From NCBI GenBank assembly GCA_016777745.1, contig JADHQX010000042.1, positions 1-9,553 on the forward strand: DNA of 9,553 bases. Reading direction: 5' to 3'. Each line of letters starts with the position of its first letter. The first letter of the stretch is position 1. This stretch comes from Candidatus Pelagibacterales bacterium. GTDB taxonomy: Bacteria; Pseudomonadota; Alphaproteobacteria; Pelagibacterales; AG-422-B15. Below the pieces are notes generated by a model. It was not told the DNA's origin. It worked only from the letters and a program-made list of their open reading frames with translations, and did not search any database. This document shows, piece by piece, positions 1-8,470 of the stretch. A program made the translations under genes and the position numbers.

Positions 1-293
1 GTGTCTAAACGTCTCTCGAGTAAACCAATTAGATTTTCTCCAGAGTTACCTTTTAATCGAAGTGCTTCTTTAAAGCAGTTACTAAACTGACGTTCATTAA
101 GATTACCATAGTAACCTTTTAACTTTTGTTTAGCTTGAAGTTGAGTTCCATAGTCAGAAATTTTACCAGCATGTTTTTGTCCATGTTGTCCTGGTCTATA
201 TTTTCTTAAATTAAATGGACTTTTTGGACGACCCCATAAGTTAACACTTAAGCGTCTATCAATTTTATGTTTTGCTGTAATTCTTTTTGTCAT
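1..293 (-). CDS. rpsD: 30S ribosomal protein S4, N-terminal part (runs off left edge)
   Basis: S4 binds 16S rRNA early in small-subunit assembly and contributes to decoding fidelity. The first 97 residues are visible and the rest lies beyond the left edge. The start is ATG at 293-291, giving [14 protein letters not shown]. Family landmarks are WGRPKSP (20-26), RPGQHGQ (33-39), the [11 protein letters not shown] stretch (53-63) and [13 protein letters not shown] (85-97), which opens the S4 RNA-binding domain. The four-cysteine zinc motif of some S4 proteins is absent; the only cysteine is C73. The wording of the N-terminus matches alphaproteobacterial S4. A promoter lies directly upstream, so the gene probably has its own transcription start although it follows trmJ by only 59 bp. 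No Shine-Dalgarno sequence is seen before the ATG. Confidence 0.96.
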   Translation of the reverse strand, partial: MTKRITAKHKIDRRLSVNLWGRPKSPFNLRKYRPGQHGQKHAGKISDYGTQLQAKQKLKGYYGNLNERQFSNCFKEALRLKGNSGENLIGLLERRLD

Positions 294-312
294 ATGTAAA
301 TAATAGAGAGGG

Positions 313-340
313 TTTATACTAGTTTCAGACCCTTTGTCAA
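313..340 (-). promoter_or_regulatory. Predicted sigma-70-type promoter for rpsD
   Basis: Read on the minus strand, a perfect -35 box TTGACA (340-335) is followed after 16 bases by TATAAA (318-313), one base from the -10 consensus. Transcription would be expected to begin near 305-307, leaving a leader of only about 12-14 bases before the rpsD ATG at 293. That leader is AT-rich and has no Shine-Dalgarno motif. This is the best promoter match seen in the window. It is a sequence prediction only. Confidence 0.7.
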
Positions 341-349
341 ACCTGAAAC
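322..349. repeat. Inverted repeat centred on the rpsD -35 box
   Basis: GTTTCAG at 322-328 and CTGAAAC at 343-349 form perfect 7 bp arms with a 14 bp centre. The TTGACA -35 hexamer lies inside that centre. No T-run follows the repeat on the minus strand, so it does not look like an intrinsic terminator for trmJ. It could be an operator bound by a dimeric regulator, or chance. No regulator can be named from the sequence. Confidence 0.45.
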
Positions 350-352
350 CGC

Positions 353-1096
353 CTAATCTTCTTGTTTTTCCTTATATTTTGTAAGGGAGGTTAAAACCCC
401 ACGAAGTGAAGCAATTTCTCTGTCACTTAGTTCTGCTCTATGGAAGATATTTCGCAGTTTTATTACCATACTTGGCTTTTTTTCAACTGGCTCAAAAAAA
501 CCACGAATATCTAGTTCGCGTTCCAGATGATCAAAAAAATGATGTAATTTGCTATGATCAACAGCTCGAGCCTCTTTTTTTCCAGCTGATATGGTTGCTA
601 GAGAATCTTTGGCTGCAAATAGGCTATGGCAAAACACTGTAACAGCATGTGATAGATTTAGTGAGCTAAATAAGTTGTCTGTTTCAATAGATACGCACTC
701 ACTAACTAAAGACAAGTCATCGTTAGTCAAGCCAGACTGTTCGCCTCCAAATACTATCGCAATGTTAGTATTTTGATTTTCATTTAAAACTATTTTTTTG
801 ATTGCCTCTTCATTAGAAATTTCTCTTTTATCCATTTCTCTTCTTCTTGCTGTAAATGCATATGAGTACTGAATTCCAACCAATGCCTCTCTTAATGAGT
901 CAAAGCATTTAGCGTTATTAATAATTGGTAAGGCATCAACTGAAACTGCTGCTGCTTTTTCTGACGGCCATTCAATTTTTGGACGTACTAAAAAAAGATC
1001 TACCAGTCCAAAATTATACATTGCTCTAGCAGCCAAGCCAATATTTTCCGCAAGTTGGGTATCAACTAAAATGATGGTTGGTTTTAAATGTGACAT
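353..1096 (-). CDS. trmJ: tRNA (cytidine/uridine-32-2'-O)-methyltransferase TrmJ (SpoU/SPOUT family)
   Basis: TrmJ uses S-adenosylmethionine to methylate the ribose 2'-OH of nucleotide 32 in the tRNA anticodon loop and acts as a dimer. The 247-residue length is typical. The three SpoU knot motifs are present in order: [14 protein letters not shown] (17-30) with the conserved N18 and R24, [14 protein letters not shown] (114-127), and [14 protein letters not shown] (144-157). The C-terminal tail contains [16 protein letters not shown] (213-228), which is typical of TrmJ rather than of TrmL or RlmB. The start is ATG, 5 bp downstream of the cimA stop, so the gene is probably translated from the same mRNA. 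It has no clear Shine-Dalgarno site. The family is clear; the exact target nucleotide is inferred from family knowledge. Confidence 0.92.
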   Translation of the reverse strand: MSHLKPTIILVDTQLAENIGLAARAMYNFGLVDLFLVRPKIEWPSEKAAAVSVDALPIINNAKCFDSLREALVGIQYSYAFTARRREMDKREISNEEAIKKIVLNENQNTNIAIVFGGEQSGLTNDDLSLVSECVSIETDNLFSSLNLSHAVTVFCHSLFAAKDSLATISAGKKEARAVDHSKLHHFFDHLERELDIRGFFEPVEKKPSMVIKLRNIFHRAELSDREIASLRGVLTSLTKYKEKQED

Positions 1097-1101
1097 TAAA
1101 T

Positions 1102-2718
1102 TTAAGTAATTGGCTGCGCCTTGTCTTTCATTAGCTTATATTCAACGCTATCTATTAAAGCTTTAAATGATGCTTCTATAATATTGTCAGATACGCCGAC
1201 TGTAAACCAGCTCTTGCCTTCTTTGTCTACACTTTCAATCGATACTCTTGTTATTGCATCAGTACCAGTGTTCAAAATTCTAACCTTATAATCAATTAGA
1301 TTTAAATCTTTAACATAATTTGCATAACCGCTCGACTGAAAGCTCATTCGAATAGCTTTATCTAAAGCATTAACGGGTCCATTACCTTCTCCAAAGCCAC
1401 TAACATTCTTGCCACCAACTACAAATATAACTTCGGCTTTAGATAGTGTGCTTCCTTCATCACCAGTATTTTCAATATTGATTTTGAAGCTTTTAGTTGC
1501 AAAAAATTCTGTAAATTGACCTAAAACTTTTTTAACTAATAATTCAAAGGATGCGTCTGCACCATCATATGTATAGCCAGTGAATTCTCTTTCTTTAACC
1601 CGATCGAGTATTTTTTGTATCGACTGATCATCTTCATTAACGCTAATTCCGGCTGACTTTAATTTAGAAATAATATTTGATTTTCCAGACTGTTCAGAAA
1701 TTACAATTTGTCTTTGATTTCCTACTATGCTTGGTTCTATATGCTCATAAGTTTTTGGATCTTTATTTACGGCTGAAGCATGCAAACCACCTTTATGCGC
1801 AAAAGCCGATGCACCAACATATGGCGCATTTCTATTGGAAGATCTGTTAAGAATTTCATCTTGTAAGCGAGATAAATCAGTTAATAATTTTAAATTATCT
1901 ACAGAAATAGTTAATTCAAAATTATCTTTGAAATATGGCTTCAATAATAATGTTGGAATGATTGAAACTAAATTAGCATTACCACATCTCTCACCTAAAC
2001 CATTAATTGTACCTTGTACTTGTCTTACACCAGCATGAATTGCTGTAAGAGAGTTAGCAACCGCATTTCCTGTATCATTATGAGCATGAATACCAAGCTT
2101 ACTACCTGGAATTATCTTAACAACTTCACTAACAATCTCTGCTATTTCATGGGGCAAGGTTCCGCCGTTGGTATCACATAATATTATCCACCGGGCACCA
2201 CCATCTGCTGCTGCTTGTAAACATTTTAAGGCATATTCCTTATTTGCCTTATACCCATCAAAAAAATGTTCCGCATCAAAATGAGCTTCTTTTTTATTTT
2301 TAACAATGAACTCAATTGACTGCTGAATATTTTCTAGATTTTCTTCTAATTTTATTTCTAACGCCAATTCAACATGAAAGTCCCAACTTTTTCCAACAAT
2401 ACAAACAGAAGTTGCACTAGTGTTTATTAAAGAAGCTAATCCAGGATCATTTTCTGCACTTCGACCAATTTTTTTTGTCATACCAAAGGCAGTGAAAGAA
2501 GCGTTAGTAAAATTTAATTTTTCATTGAAAAAAGTTGTATCGGTAGCATTAGCTCCTGGCCAACCACCTTCAATATAATCTACTCCGAGAAGATCTAATT
2601 TATTTGCTATAATCTTCTTTTCGTCAACATTGAAATCTACACCATGAGTCTGAGCTCCATCTCTTAAAGTTGTATCAAAAATATATAATCTTTCTTTAGT
2701 CACTACTTCAATTTCCAT
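1102..2718 (-). CDS. cimA: (R)-citramalate synthase
   Basis: Condenses pyruvate with acetyl-CoA to (R)-citramalate, the first step of the threonine-independent route to 2-oxobutyrate and isoleucine. The N-terminal HMGL-like TIM barrel carries FDTTLRDGAQT (14-24) with R19 and metal ligand D20, the metal-binding GIHAHND (209-215) and NGLGERCGNANL (239-250). A linker with FAHKGGLHASAV (306-317) leads to a LeuA-type regulatory domain at about 395-525, containing GFGEGNGPVNALDKAI (441-456). That domain usually mediates feedback, by isoleucine in CimA. GWPGAN (52-57) and the 538-residue length favour CimA over 2-isopropylmalate synthase. The ATG at 2718 overlaps cysS by 16 bp. A GTG at 2703-2701, overlapping the cysS stop as TAGTG, would instead give MTKERLYIFDTT, closer to the usual family N-terminus. 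Confidence 0.93.
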   Translation of the reverse strand: MEIEVVTKERLYIFDTTLRDGAQTHGVDFNVDEKKIIANKLDLLGVDYIEGGWPGANATDTTFFNEKLNFTNASFTAFGMTKKIGRSAENDPGLASLINTSATSVCIVGKSWDFHVELALEIKLEENLENIQQSIEFIVKNKKEAHFDAEHFFDGYKANKEYALKCLQAAADGGARWIILCDTNGGTLPHEIAEIVSEVVKIIPGSKLGIHAHNDTGNAVANSLTAIHAGVRQVQGTINGLGERCGNANLVSIIPTLLLKPYFKDNFELTISVDNLKLLTDLSRLQDEILNRSSNRNAPYVGASAFAHKGGLHASAVNKDPKTYEHIEPSIVGNQRQIVISEQSGKSNIISKLKSAGISVNEDDQSIQKILDRVKEREFTGYTYDGADASFELLVKKVLGQFTEFFATKSFKINIENTGDEGSTLSKAEVIFVVGGKNVSGFGEGNGPVNALDKAIRMSFQSSGYANYVKDLNLIDYKVRILNTGTDAITRVSIESVDKEGKSWFTVGVSDNIIEASFKALIDSVEYKLMKDKAQPIT

Positions 2719-4070
2719 GTTGTTTTATTATCTTTATCTTCAAGTATAACACCCAAATTTAATAGTTCATCTCTAATTCGATCAGCTTCAGGGAAATCTT
2801 TAGCACTTCTTGCTTCATTGCGCTTTTCAATAAGTCCATTGATAAGATTTTCATCAATATCCATAGTTTTTGACTGCCATGAACTCCAAGAATTATAATC
2901 TGAAATCAAAATACCTAAAAATTGACATGAATTATAAAATATTTCCAAGGCATCTACATCCCCATCATTTGCTACTTTATAAAGTTGATGCAACTCTGCT
3001 ATAGCTTGAGGTGTATTAACATCATCAGCTAGCGCACTTAACATCTTTTCAGATATTAGATCATTTTTACTAGCTAATGGCTTATCATACGTTCCTATAA
3101 TCTTATACCACTTATCGAGAGTTTTTTTAGAATCCAGCAAACTCTTTTCAGTCCAATTTAATGGCTGACGATAGTGAGTTAACATCATATTAAATCGTAT
3201 AACTTCACCTTGGTATGTGTCTTTTAGTTCATTAATAGTAATAAAGTTGCCTAATGACTTAGACATTTTTTCCCCTTCAATGGAAAGGAAGCCATTATGC
3301 ATCCAAAAATTTGCAAATTTTTTATCATTACAACTTTCACTTTGTGCAATTTCATTTTCATGATGTGGAAATGTTAAATCTTGTCCACCACCATGAATAT
3401 CAAATGTTTGACCAAGGTATTTTTCACTCATTGCTGAACATTCAATGTGCCAACCTGGACGTCCTTTGCCCCATGGACTATCCCAACCGGGTTCATTAGC
3501 TTTAGATGGTTTCCATAATGTAAAGTCGGCAGGATTTTTTTTATAGTTAGCTACTTCCACTCTTGAACCAGCTATCAAATCTTCAAGTGATTTTCCAGAT
3601 AGGTTTCCATACTTATCAAACGTACTCACTGCAAATAAAACATTTCCATCTGCTTCATATGCATGATTTTTTTTTATTAACTTTTCAATAATATTAATCA
3701 TCTCTGGAATATGATCGGTAGCTTTTGGTTCAACATTAGGCTGAAGAGCGCCAACATAGCTAGCATCATCATGAAAATAATTTATTGTTCGCTCAGTTAG
3801 TGCACTAATATCTTCATTGAGGGAATTTGATGCTTCAATAATCTTATCGTCTACATCAGTTATATTTCGCACATAGGTAACATGCTCAGCGCCATACTTA
3901 AGATTTAACATTCGATACACAATATCAAAAACAATTACTGGTCGTGCATTGCCAACATGAGCGTAATCATAGACGGTGGGCCCACATACATACATGCGAA
4001 CATTCGAAGCGTCTAAAGGTGTAAATGACTTTTTGGTATTAGAATATGTATCGTAAAATTGATAGTCCAT
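2703..4070 (-). CDS. cysS: Cysteinyl-tRNA synthetase (class I)
   Basis: Charges tRNA-Cys with cysteine using ATP in the cytoplasm. The 455-residue length is normal. The zinc site that selects cysteine is intact: C29 in [10 protein letters not shown]211 in HIECSAMS, and H236 and E240 in [11 protein letters not shown]. The HIGH signature is AHVGN (37-41) and the KMSKS loop is exact at 268-272 ([12 protein letters not shown]). The C-terminal part contains [20 protein letters not shown], the typical CysRS tail helix. The ATG directly abuts the gltX stop (TAAATG), and the last 16 bp overlap the annotated cimA start, pointing to translational coupling within an operon. Only a weak purine stretch precedes the ATG. 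Confidence 0.97.
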   Translation of the reverse strand: MDYQFYDTYSNTKKSFTPLDASNVRMYVCGPTVYDYAHVGNARPVIVFDIVYRMLNLKYGAEHVTYVRNITDVDDKIIEASNSLNEDISALTERTINYFHDDASYVGALQPNVEPKATDHIPEMINIIEKLIKKNHAYEADGNVLFAVSTFDKYGNLSGKSLEDLIAGSRVEVANYKKNPADFTLWKPSKANEPGWDSPWGKGRPGWHIECSAMSEKYLGQTFDIHGGGQDLTFPHHENEIAQSESCNDKKFANFWMHNGFLSIEGEKMSKSLGNFITINELKDTYQGEVIRFNMMLTHYRQPLNWTEKSLLDSKKTLDKWYKIIGTYDKPLASKNDLISEKMLSALADDVNTPQAIAELHQLYKVANDGDVDALEIFYNSCQFLGILISDYNSWSSWQSKTMDIDENLINGLIEKRNEARSAKDFPEADRIRDELLNLGVILEDKDNKTTWKLK

Positions 4071-5399
4071 TTAGATATTGACTCTATTGAGTATCTTTTC
4101 TCTGCCTAATAATTGAATTAATTGCTTCATCTCAGGACCGTGCTTCATACCAGTAAAAGCTTCTCTTAACGGTAAAAATAGCTCCTTACCTTTTCTACCT
4201 GTAAGTTGCTTAATTTCACTTGTCCATAATTCCCAAGTATTTTCGTCCCAAGGATCTGGAGGGATTACGCTTAAAGCTTGTTGTATAAACTCTTTATCTT
4301 CAACTTCGATTTTATCTTCATTAAACACAATATCTGCCCAACTTTTTACATCCTCTACTGTGGCTAAATTTCCTTTAACAGAGTCCCAAAATAGTTCATC
4401 TATGCGGTCATCAACATTAGCTAGACGGTCTTTTACATCGTTAAAACTAAAGCCTTGGACAATTTTTTTATTTAGTGCATTTAAAAGATCAGTTTCAATT
4501 CGCCCAGGAGAAGTTGAAATAGTTTCAATTCTAAATTCATCTATAATTTGTTGAATATTATCTTTTAGCTCTATCGAATTAGAGGTTCCAATAGTCGCAA
4601 GTAAACTAAGAATAGCTAACGGCTCCATATTTTGCTCTCTAAAGCTCTCAATTGAAATTACACCATCACGTTTTGATAATTTGTCTCCAGAAGCTGCTTG
4701 TAAAAGTGCATGATGTGCAAATGTTATATTGCAGTTATCAAGTGCGTTAATTAGTTCAATTTGAACTGCAGTATTAGAAGTATGATCATCGCCACGAATT
4801 ACATTTGTGACTTTATAGTCAATATCATCAACTGCTGAAGTAAATGTATATAATGGAACTCCATCAGCTCGTATTAAAACTGGGTCAGATAGACTAGTTA
4901 AATCAATACTAATTTTACCTTTTAATAAATCATCCCACTCAACTCTTTCAGAGTTCATCAAAAAACGCCAATGGGGTTTTCTACCTTCAGCTTCAAAATC
5001 TTTTTTTTGTTGATCACTTAATTTTAATGCTGATCTATCATAAACTTGTTTACCACCAGTAGCACTTTGCAATTTTCTTTTTCGATCTAATTCTTCTGCT
5101 GTTTCATAACACGCATAAACTCTGCCACTATCTTTAAGCTGTTGAAACCTTTTATCATAAACATCAAATCTTGAAGATTGATCAAAAGTTTCATCATAGT
5201 TAATTCCTAACCAGTCAAGATCATGTTTAATCTTATCTGCATATTCCTGTCGTGATCGCTCAGCATCAGTGTCATCAATTCTTAAAATGAATTTACCATT
5301 ATTTACTCTTGCAAATAACCAATTGATAAGTGCTGTTCGAATATTTCCTAAATGAATTAAGCCTGTTGGACTTGGAGCAAATCTTGTTGTTACTGTCAT
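4071..5399 (-). CDS. gltX: Glutamyl-tRNA synthetase, short alphaproteobacterial type
   Basis: Class I synthetase that attaches glutamate to tRNA-Glu, and in organisms lacking GlnRS also to tRNA-Gln before GatCAB amidation. The Rossmann catalytic domain opens with RFAPSPTGLIHLGN (6-19), where IHLG (15-18) is the HIGH motif. VIRGDDH (200-206) is a family landmark and KLSKR (240-244) is the KMSKS loop. The anticodon-binding domain occupies about 290-442 and ends with GRKGKELFLPLREAFTGMKHG. At 442 residues it is shorter than the roughly 470-480 of a main bacterial GltX. It reads like the second GltX paralogue of alphaproteobacteria, with CYETAEELDRKRK (97-109). Which tRNA it charges cannot be decided here. 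Translation probably starts from the AAGG site inside the end of nadE. Confidence 0.95.
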   Translation of the reverse strand: MTVTTRFAPSPTGLIHLGNIRTALINWLFARVNNGKFILRIDDTDAERSRQEYADKIKHDLDWLGINYDETFDQSSRFDVYDKRFQQLKDSGRVYACYETAEELDRKRKLQSATGGKQVYDRSALKLSDQQKKDFEAEGRKPHWRFLMNSERVEWDDLLKGKISIDLTSLSDPVLIRADGVPLYTFTSAVDDIDYKVTNVIRGDDHTSNTAVQIELINALDNCNITFAHHALLQAASGDKLSKRDGVISIESFREQNMEPLAILSLLATIGTSNSIELKDNIQQIIDEFRIETISTSPGRIETDLLNALNKKIVQGFSFNDVKDRLANVDDRIDELFWDSVKGNLATVEDVKSWADIVFNEDKIEVEDKEFIQQALSVIPPDPWDENTWELWTSEIKQLTGRKGKELFLPLREAFTGMKHGPEMKQLIQLLGREKILNRVNI

Positions 5400-5403
5400 T
5401 CTT

Positions 5404-7056
5404 TTACCTTTTTGTATCGCGAAAACGATTTGTTATTGGATATCTTCGGTCTAGCCCAAAATTTCTTTCTGAAACCTTTACACCCGGGGCTGATTGTCTC
5501 CGTTTATATTCTGAATTATAGAGCAAACCCTGAACTTTGATAACTGTATCTTCGTTAAAACCTAAGTTAACTATATCAGTCACAGAACTTTCTTTTTCTA
5601 CTAGCTCGTAAAGGATTTTGTCTAAGATTTCATAAGGTGGCAAACTATCTTCATCTTTTTGATTTGGTTTAAGTTCAGCGGTTGGAGCCTTAGTAATAAT
5701 ATTAACAGGCACAATATTCTTTTTTTTATGTAATGAAATACTTGGATAGTTGTCGTTTCTCCATTCAGCTAGCTTGTAAACATCTACCTTATAAAGATCC
5801 TTAATAACTGAAAAACCACCACACATATCACCGTAAAGTGTTGAGTATCCAACAGAAACTTCAGATTTATTACCATTGGTAATAACCATATAACCAAATT
5901 TATTTGAATATGCCATTAGAAGCATGCCTCTAATGCGTGATTGAATATTTTCCTCAGTTATATCTTGTTGTGTTCCCTCAAAAACATTTTTTAGAGTCGA
6001 TTCATAAGCCAAGGCAGCTTCTTCGATGGAAAGTGAAATCATTTCTATATTCAGATTTTTTCCTAATAGAGTCGCATCTTCTACACTGGCATTGCTAGTA
6101 TATTTTGATGGCATCATAATTCCTTTAACTTTATCACTACCAAGTGCATCTACAGCAACACATGCACTAAACGCACTATCAATTCCACCTGAAATTCCAA
6201 TAACTACACCAGGAAAATTATTTTTTTCTATATAGTCCTTTAGTCCCAATACTAAGTTTGAATATAAAACTTCTTGTTCACTTTTTTCTTCAAAAATTTT
6301 CTCACTAAATGAAAACTCTTTTTTATCCTTATCAAAAGTAACTAAATCTGTAGCACTTTCACATGCCGGTAATCTTCTAAGTACTTTGTGCGCATCTGCA
6401 ATAAAGGAACTTCCATCAAAAACAATTTCATCTTGTCCACCAACCTGATTAACATACACAACTGGTGCATCAATTTTTTTTGATAATTCTATTGCTAAAT
6501 TTTCACGCTGAATTATTTTTTGATATTCAAATGGTGAGGCATTTATTGTAACCACTAAATCACAATCTTTCCCTTCTACTTTTTTATAAGTTTCAGGATC
6601 CCAAATTTCTTCACAAATGAACAAGGCAATCTTATTCCCTTTAATTTCAAAAAAACTACTCTCATCTCCTGCTGCAAAAATTCTCTTTTCATCAAATACT
6701 CCATAATTGGGAAGTGTATTTTTTAAATGTCGATGAAATACTTTGCCTTTATGAAGTACAATTGCAGCATTATACAGTTGCTCATTTTCCTTCCAGGGCC
6801 TTCCAATTATTATATAAGATTCACTTTCAACTGAGGCGTCCATAATTTCATGAAATGCATCACATACTTTGTTTTGAAAAGCAGATTTTAAAACTAAGTC
6901 TTCTGGCGGATAACCACTGAGTACTAACTCTGTAAATATAATTAAGTCTGCATTCTTGTTCTTGCTAACTATATCTAAAACTAGATCTCTATTGTGCTCA
7001 ATATTGCCAACAATTGGATTAGTTTGAGCTAATAATATATTTAAGTTCTCTGACAT
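5404..7056 (-). CDS. nadE: Glutamine-dependent NAD+ synthetase
   Basis: Converts deamido-NAD+ to NAD+ with ATP and ammonia taken from glutamine, the last step of NAD+ synthesis. The N-terminal nitrilase-type glutaminase domain (about 1-260) has the full catalytic triad: E43 in FTELVLSGYPPEDL, K112 in HLKNTLPNYGVFDE, and C148 in FICEEIWDP. The C-terminal synthetase domain (about 265-550) has the pyrophosphatase-type P-loop SGGIDS (289-294), ITNGNKSE (392-399) and STLYGDMCGGF (405-415). The 550-residue length fits the single-chain two-domain form. It starts 34 bp after the aroG stop and ends 4 bp before gltX; its last codons, AAAAGG, double as the gltX ribosome binding site. No Shine-Dalgarno motif precedes its own ATG. 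Confidence 0.97.
   Translation of the reverse strand: MSENLNILLAQTNPIVGNIEHNRDLVLDIVSKNKNADLIIFTELVLSGYPPEDLVLKSAFQNKVCDAFHEIMDASVESESYIIIGRPWKENEQLYNAAIVLHKGKVFHRHLKNTLPNYGVFDEKRIFAAGDESSFFEIKGNKIALFICEEIWDPETYKKVEGKDCDLVVTINASPFEYQKIIQRENLAIELSKKIDAPVVYVNQVGGQDEIVFDGSSFIADAHKVLRRLPACESATDLVTFDKDKKEFSFSEKIFEEKSEQEVLYSNLVLGLKDYIEKNNFPGVVIGISGGIDSAFSACVAVDALGSDKVKGIMMPSKYTSNASVEDATLLGKNLNIEMISLSIEEAALAYESTLKNVFEGTQQDITEENIQSRIRGMLLMAYSNKFGYMVITNGNKSEVSVGYSTLYGDMCGGFSVIKDLYKVDVYKLAEWRNDNYPSISLHKKKNIVPVNIITKAPTAELKPNQKDEDSLPPYEILDKILYELVEKESSVTDIVNLGFNEDTVIKVQGLLYNSEYKRRQSAPGVKVSERNFGLDRRYPITNRFRDTKR
5407..5411 (-). promoter_or_regulatory. Ribosome binding site of gltX, embedded in the 3' end of nadE
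   Basis: On the minus strand AAAGG lies 7 bases upstream of the gltX ATG (5399-5397). It is formed by the last two sense codons of nadE (AAA AGG, then TAA). It is the only well-placed Shine-Dalgarno-like site before any start codon visible in the window, and it supports the chosen gltX start and coupling of the two genes. Confidence 0.6.
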
Positions 7057-7066
7057 TTTTTGATAC

Positions 7067-7089
7067 TACAACTAGTTAAAGCAGTTGTA
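7067..7089. repeat. Small inverted repeat in the aroG-nadE gap
   Basis: TACAACT (7067-7073) and AGTTGTA (7083-7089) are perfect 7 bp arms around a 9 bp loop in the 34 bp gap between aroG and nadE. On the minus strand no T-run follows, so it is not a standard intrinsic terminator. It could be an mRNA processing or stabilising hairpin, but two G/C pairs make it weak. Confidence 0.3.
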
Positions 7090-7090
7090 A

Positions 7091-8470
7091 TTAGGAAGCA
7101 ATTGTAATTTTTTGATTATCTGGAGTTTCTGACTCTTTTAGCTTATCAGATATCAAAAATGCTAGTTCAATTGCCTGACTTGCATTCAATCTAGGGTCGC
7201 AATGTGTATGGTATCTTGCAGATAGATCATCATCTTTAATTGCCTGCGCTCCACCAACACATTCAGTCACATTTTGACCAGTCATTTCTAGATGAACTGC
7301 ACCAGGATACATTCCCATATCATGATGAATATCAAAAAAAGAATTCACTTCTTTTAAAACATTTCCAAAGGCTCTTGTTTTATAGCCTGATGAAGCTTTG
7401 ACTGTATTGCCATGCATTGGATCACACGACCAAACTAAGTTGTGTTCAGAATTTTGAAATGGCTTAAGAAGTTTTGGAAGTCCAGTATTGACTTCTTCAG
7501 CACCAAAACGACATATTAATGTAATTCTTCCAGCTTCATTTTCAGGATTTAAAATATCTAATAATTTTTTAAGTTCATCTGCTGAAAGCGATGGTCCACA
7601 CTTAATACCGATTGGGTTTTGAATACCGCGACAGTATTCAACATGTGCTCCATCTGGTTGGCGAGTTCGATCGCCTATCCAAACCATGTGTGCAGCAGTA
7701 TTATAAATTTCTCCTGTAGTACTATCTACTCGCGTTAGCGCTTCTTCATATGGCAATAACAAAGCCTCATGACTTGTGTAGAAATCAACGTTGCGTAAAC
7801 GCCGCGATGTTTTTGCTGATATACCAATAGCTTCCATAAAACCTAAAGTATCTGAAATTTTATCAGCAATAATTTTATATTTTTCACCTTGCGCACTATC
7901 TTCAACAAAACCCATATTCCATGAATGCACTTTATTTAAATCTGAAAATCCACCTTTAGCAAATGCACGTAGTAAATTTAACGATGCAGCAGCTTGAGTG
8001 TAAGCTCTCACCATTCTTTCTGGATCTGGAATACGATCTTCTGCTGTAAACTTCATACCATTAATAATGTCACCTTTATAACTATCTAGTTCTACTCCAT
8101 CAATTACTTCAGTAGGTGCACTTCTTGGTTTAGCAAATTGTCCTGCCATTCTTCCGACTTTAACAACTGGTAAGTTACCAGCAGCAGTTAAGATTACTGA
8201 CATCTGTAATAATACTTTGAAAGAGTCTCTGATATAATCAGCATTAAAATCTTTAAAGCTTTCGGCACAATCGCCACCTTGTAATAAGAATGCTTTACGA
8301 TCCGCAACTTTTGCAAGATTTCTTTTAAGTTCTCTAGCTTCACCAGCAAATACAATTGGTGGGTACTTAGATAAATCAGATTCTACCTTAACAAGCTTAT
8401 CAGCATCAGGATATTCTGGTAAATGCTTGGCAGGAAATGATCTCCAGCTATCTTTAGTCCATGAATTCAT
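7091..8470 (-). CDS. aroG: Class II 3-deoxy-7-phosphoheptulonate (DAHP) synthase
   Basis: Condenses phosphoenolpyruvate with erythrose 4-phosphate to DAHP, committing carbon to the shikimate pathway for aromatic amino acids. It is the plant/Mycobacterium-like class II enzyme, unrelated at sequence level to E. coli AroF/G/H. The four metal ligands known from the M. tuberculosis enzyme align: C68 in [11 protein letters not shown]353 in CDPMHGNT, E395 in HLEMTGQN and D425 in HCDPRLN. The last three keep the same mutual spacing. Further landmarks are [13 protein letters not shown] (105-117) and [16 protein letters not shown] (264-279). At 459 residues it is full length. It starts with ATG and is the first gene of the minus-strand train, so its promoter should lie in 8471-8588. 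The symbol varies in this class (aroG, aroH, aroAII); the function is clear. Confidence 0.96.
   Translation of the reverse strand: MNSWTKDSWRSFPAKHLPEYPDADKLVKVESDLSKYPPIVFAGEARELKRNLAKVADRKAFLLQGGDCAESFKDFNADYIRDSFKVLLQMSVILTAAGNLPVVKVGRMAGQFAKPRSAPTEVIDGVELDSYKGDIINGMKFTAEDRIPDPERMVRAYTQAAASLNLLRAFAKGGFSDLNKVHSWNMGFVEDSAQGEKYKIIADKISDTLGFMEAIGISAKTSRRLRNVDFYTSHEALLLPYEEALTRVDSTTGEIYNTAAHMVWIGDRTRQPDGAHVEYCRGIQNPIGIKCGPSLSADELKKLLDILNPENEAGRITLICRFGAEEVNTGLPKLLKPFQNSEHNLVWSCDPMHGNTVKASSGYKTRAFGNVLKEVNSFFDIHHDMGMYPGAVHLEMTGQNVTECVGGAQAIKDDDLSARYHTHCDPRLNASQAIELAFLISDKLKESETPDNQKITIAS

Noticed and set aside
406..776. Two overlapping open frames on the plus strand within trmJ
   Set aside because: They lie antisense to a gene with all SpoU motifs, show no recognisable domain and have no start signals.
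3311..3499. Histidine-rich open frame on the plus strand within cysS
   Set aside because: It is the complement of well-conserved CysRS sequence including the zinc site; its composition follows from that.
4081..4092. Short hairpin ACTC-TATT-GAGT just before the cysS start
   Set aside because: Four base-pair arms inside the coding 3' end of gltX; too small to separate from chance and not followed by a T-run.
5330..5521. Plus-strand open frame bridging gltX and nadE
   Set aside because: It is antisense to the conserved GltX N-terminus and NadE C-terminus, with no domain or start signal.
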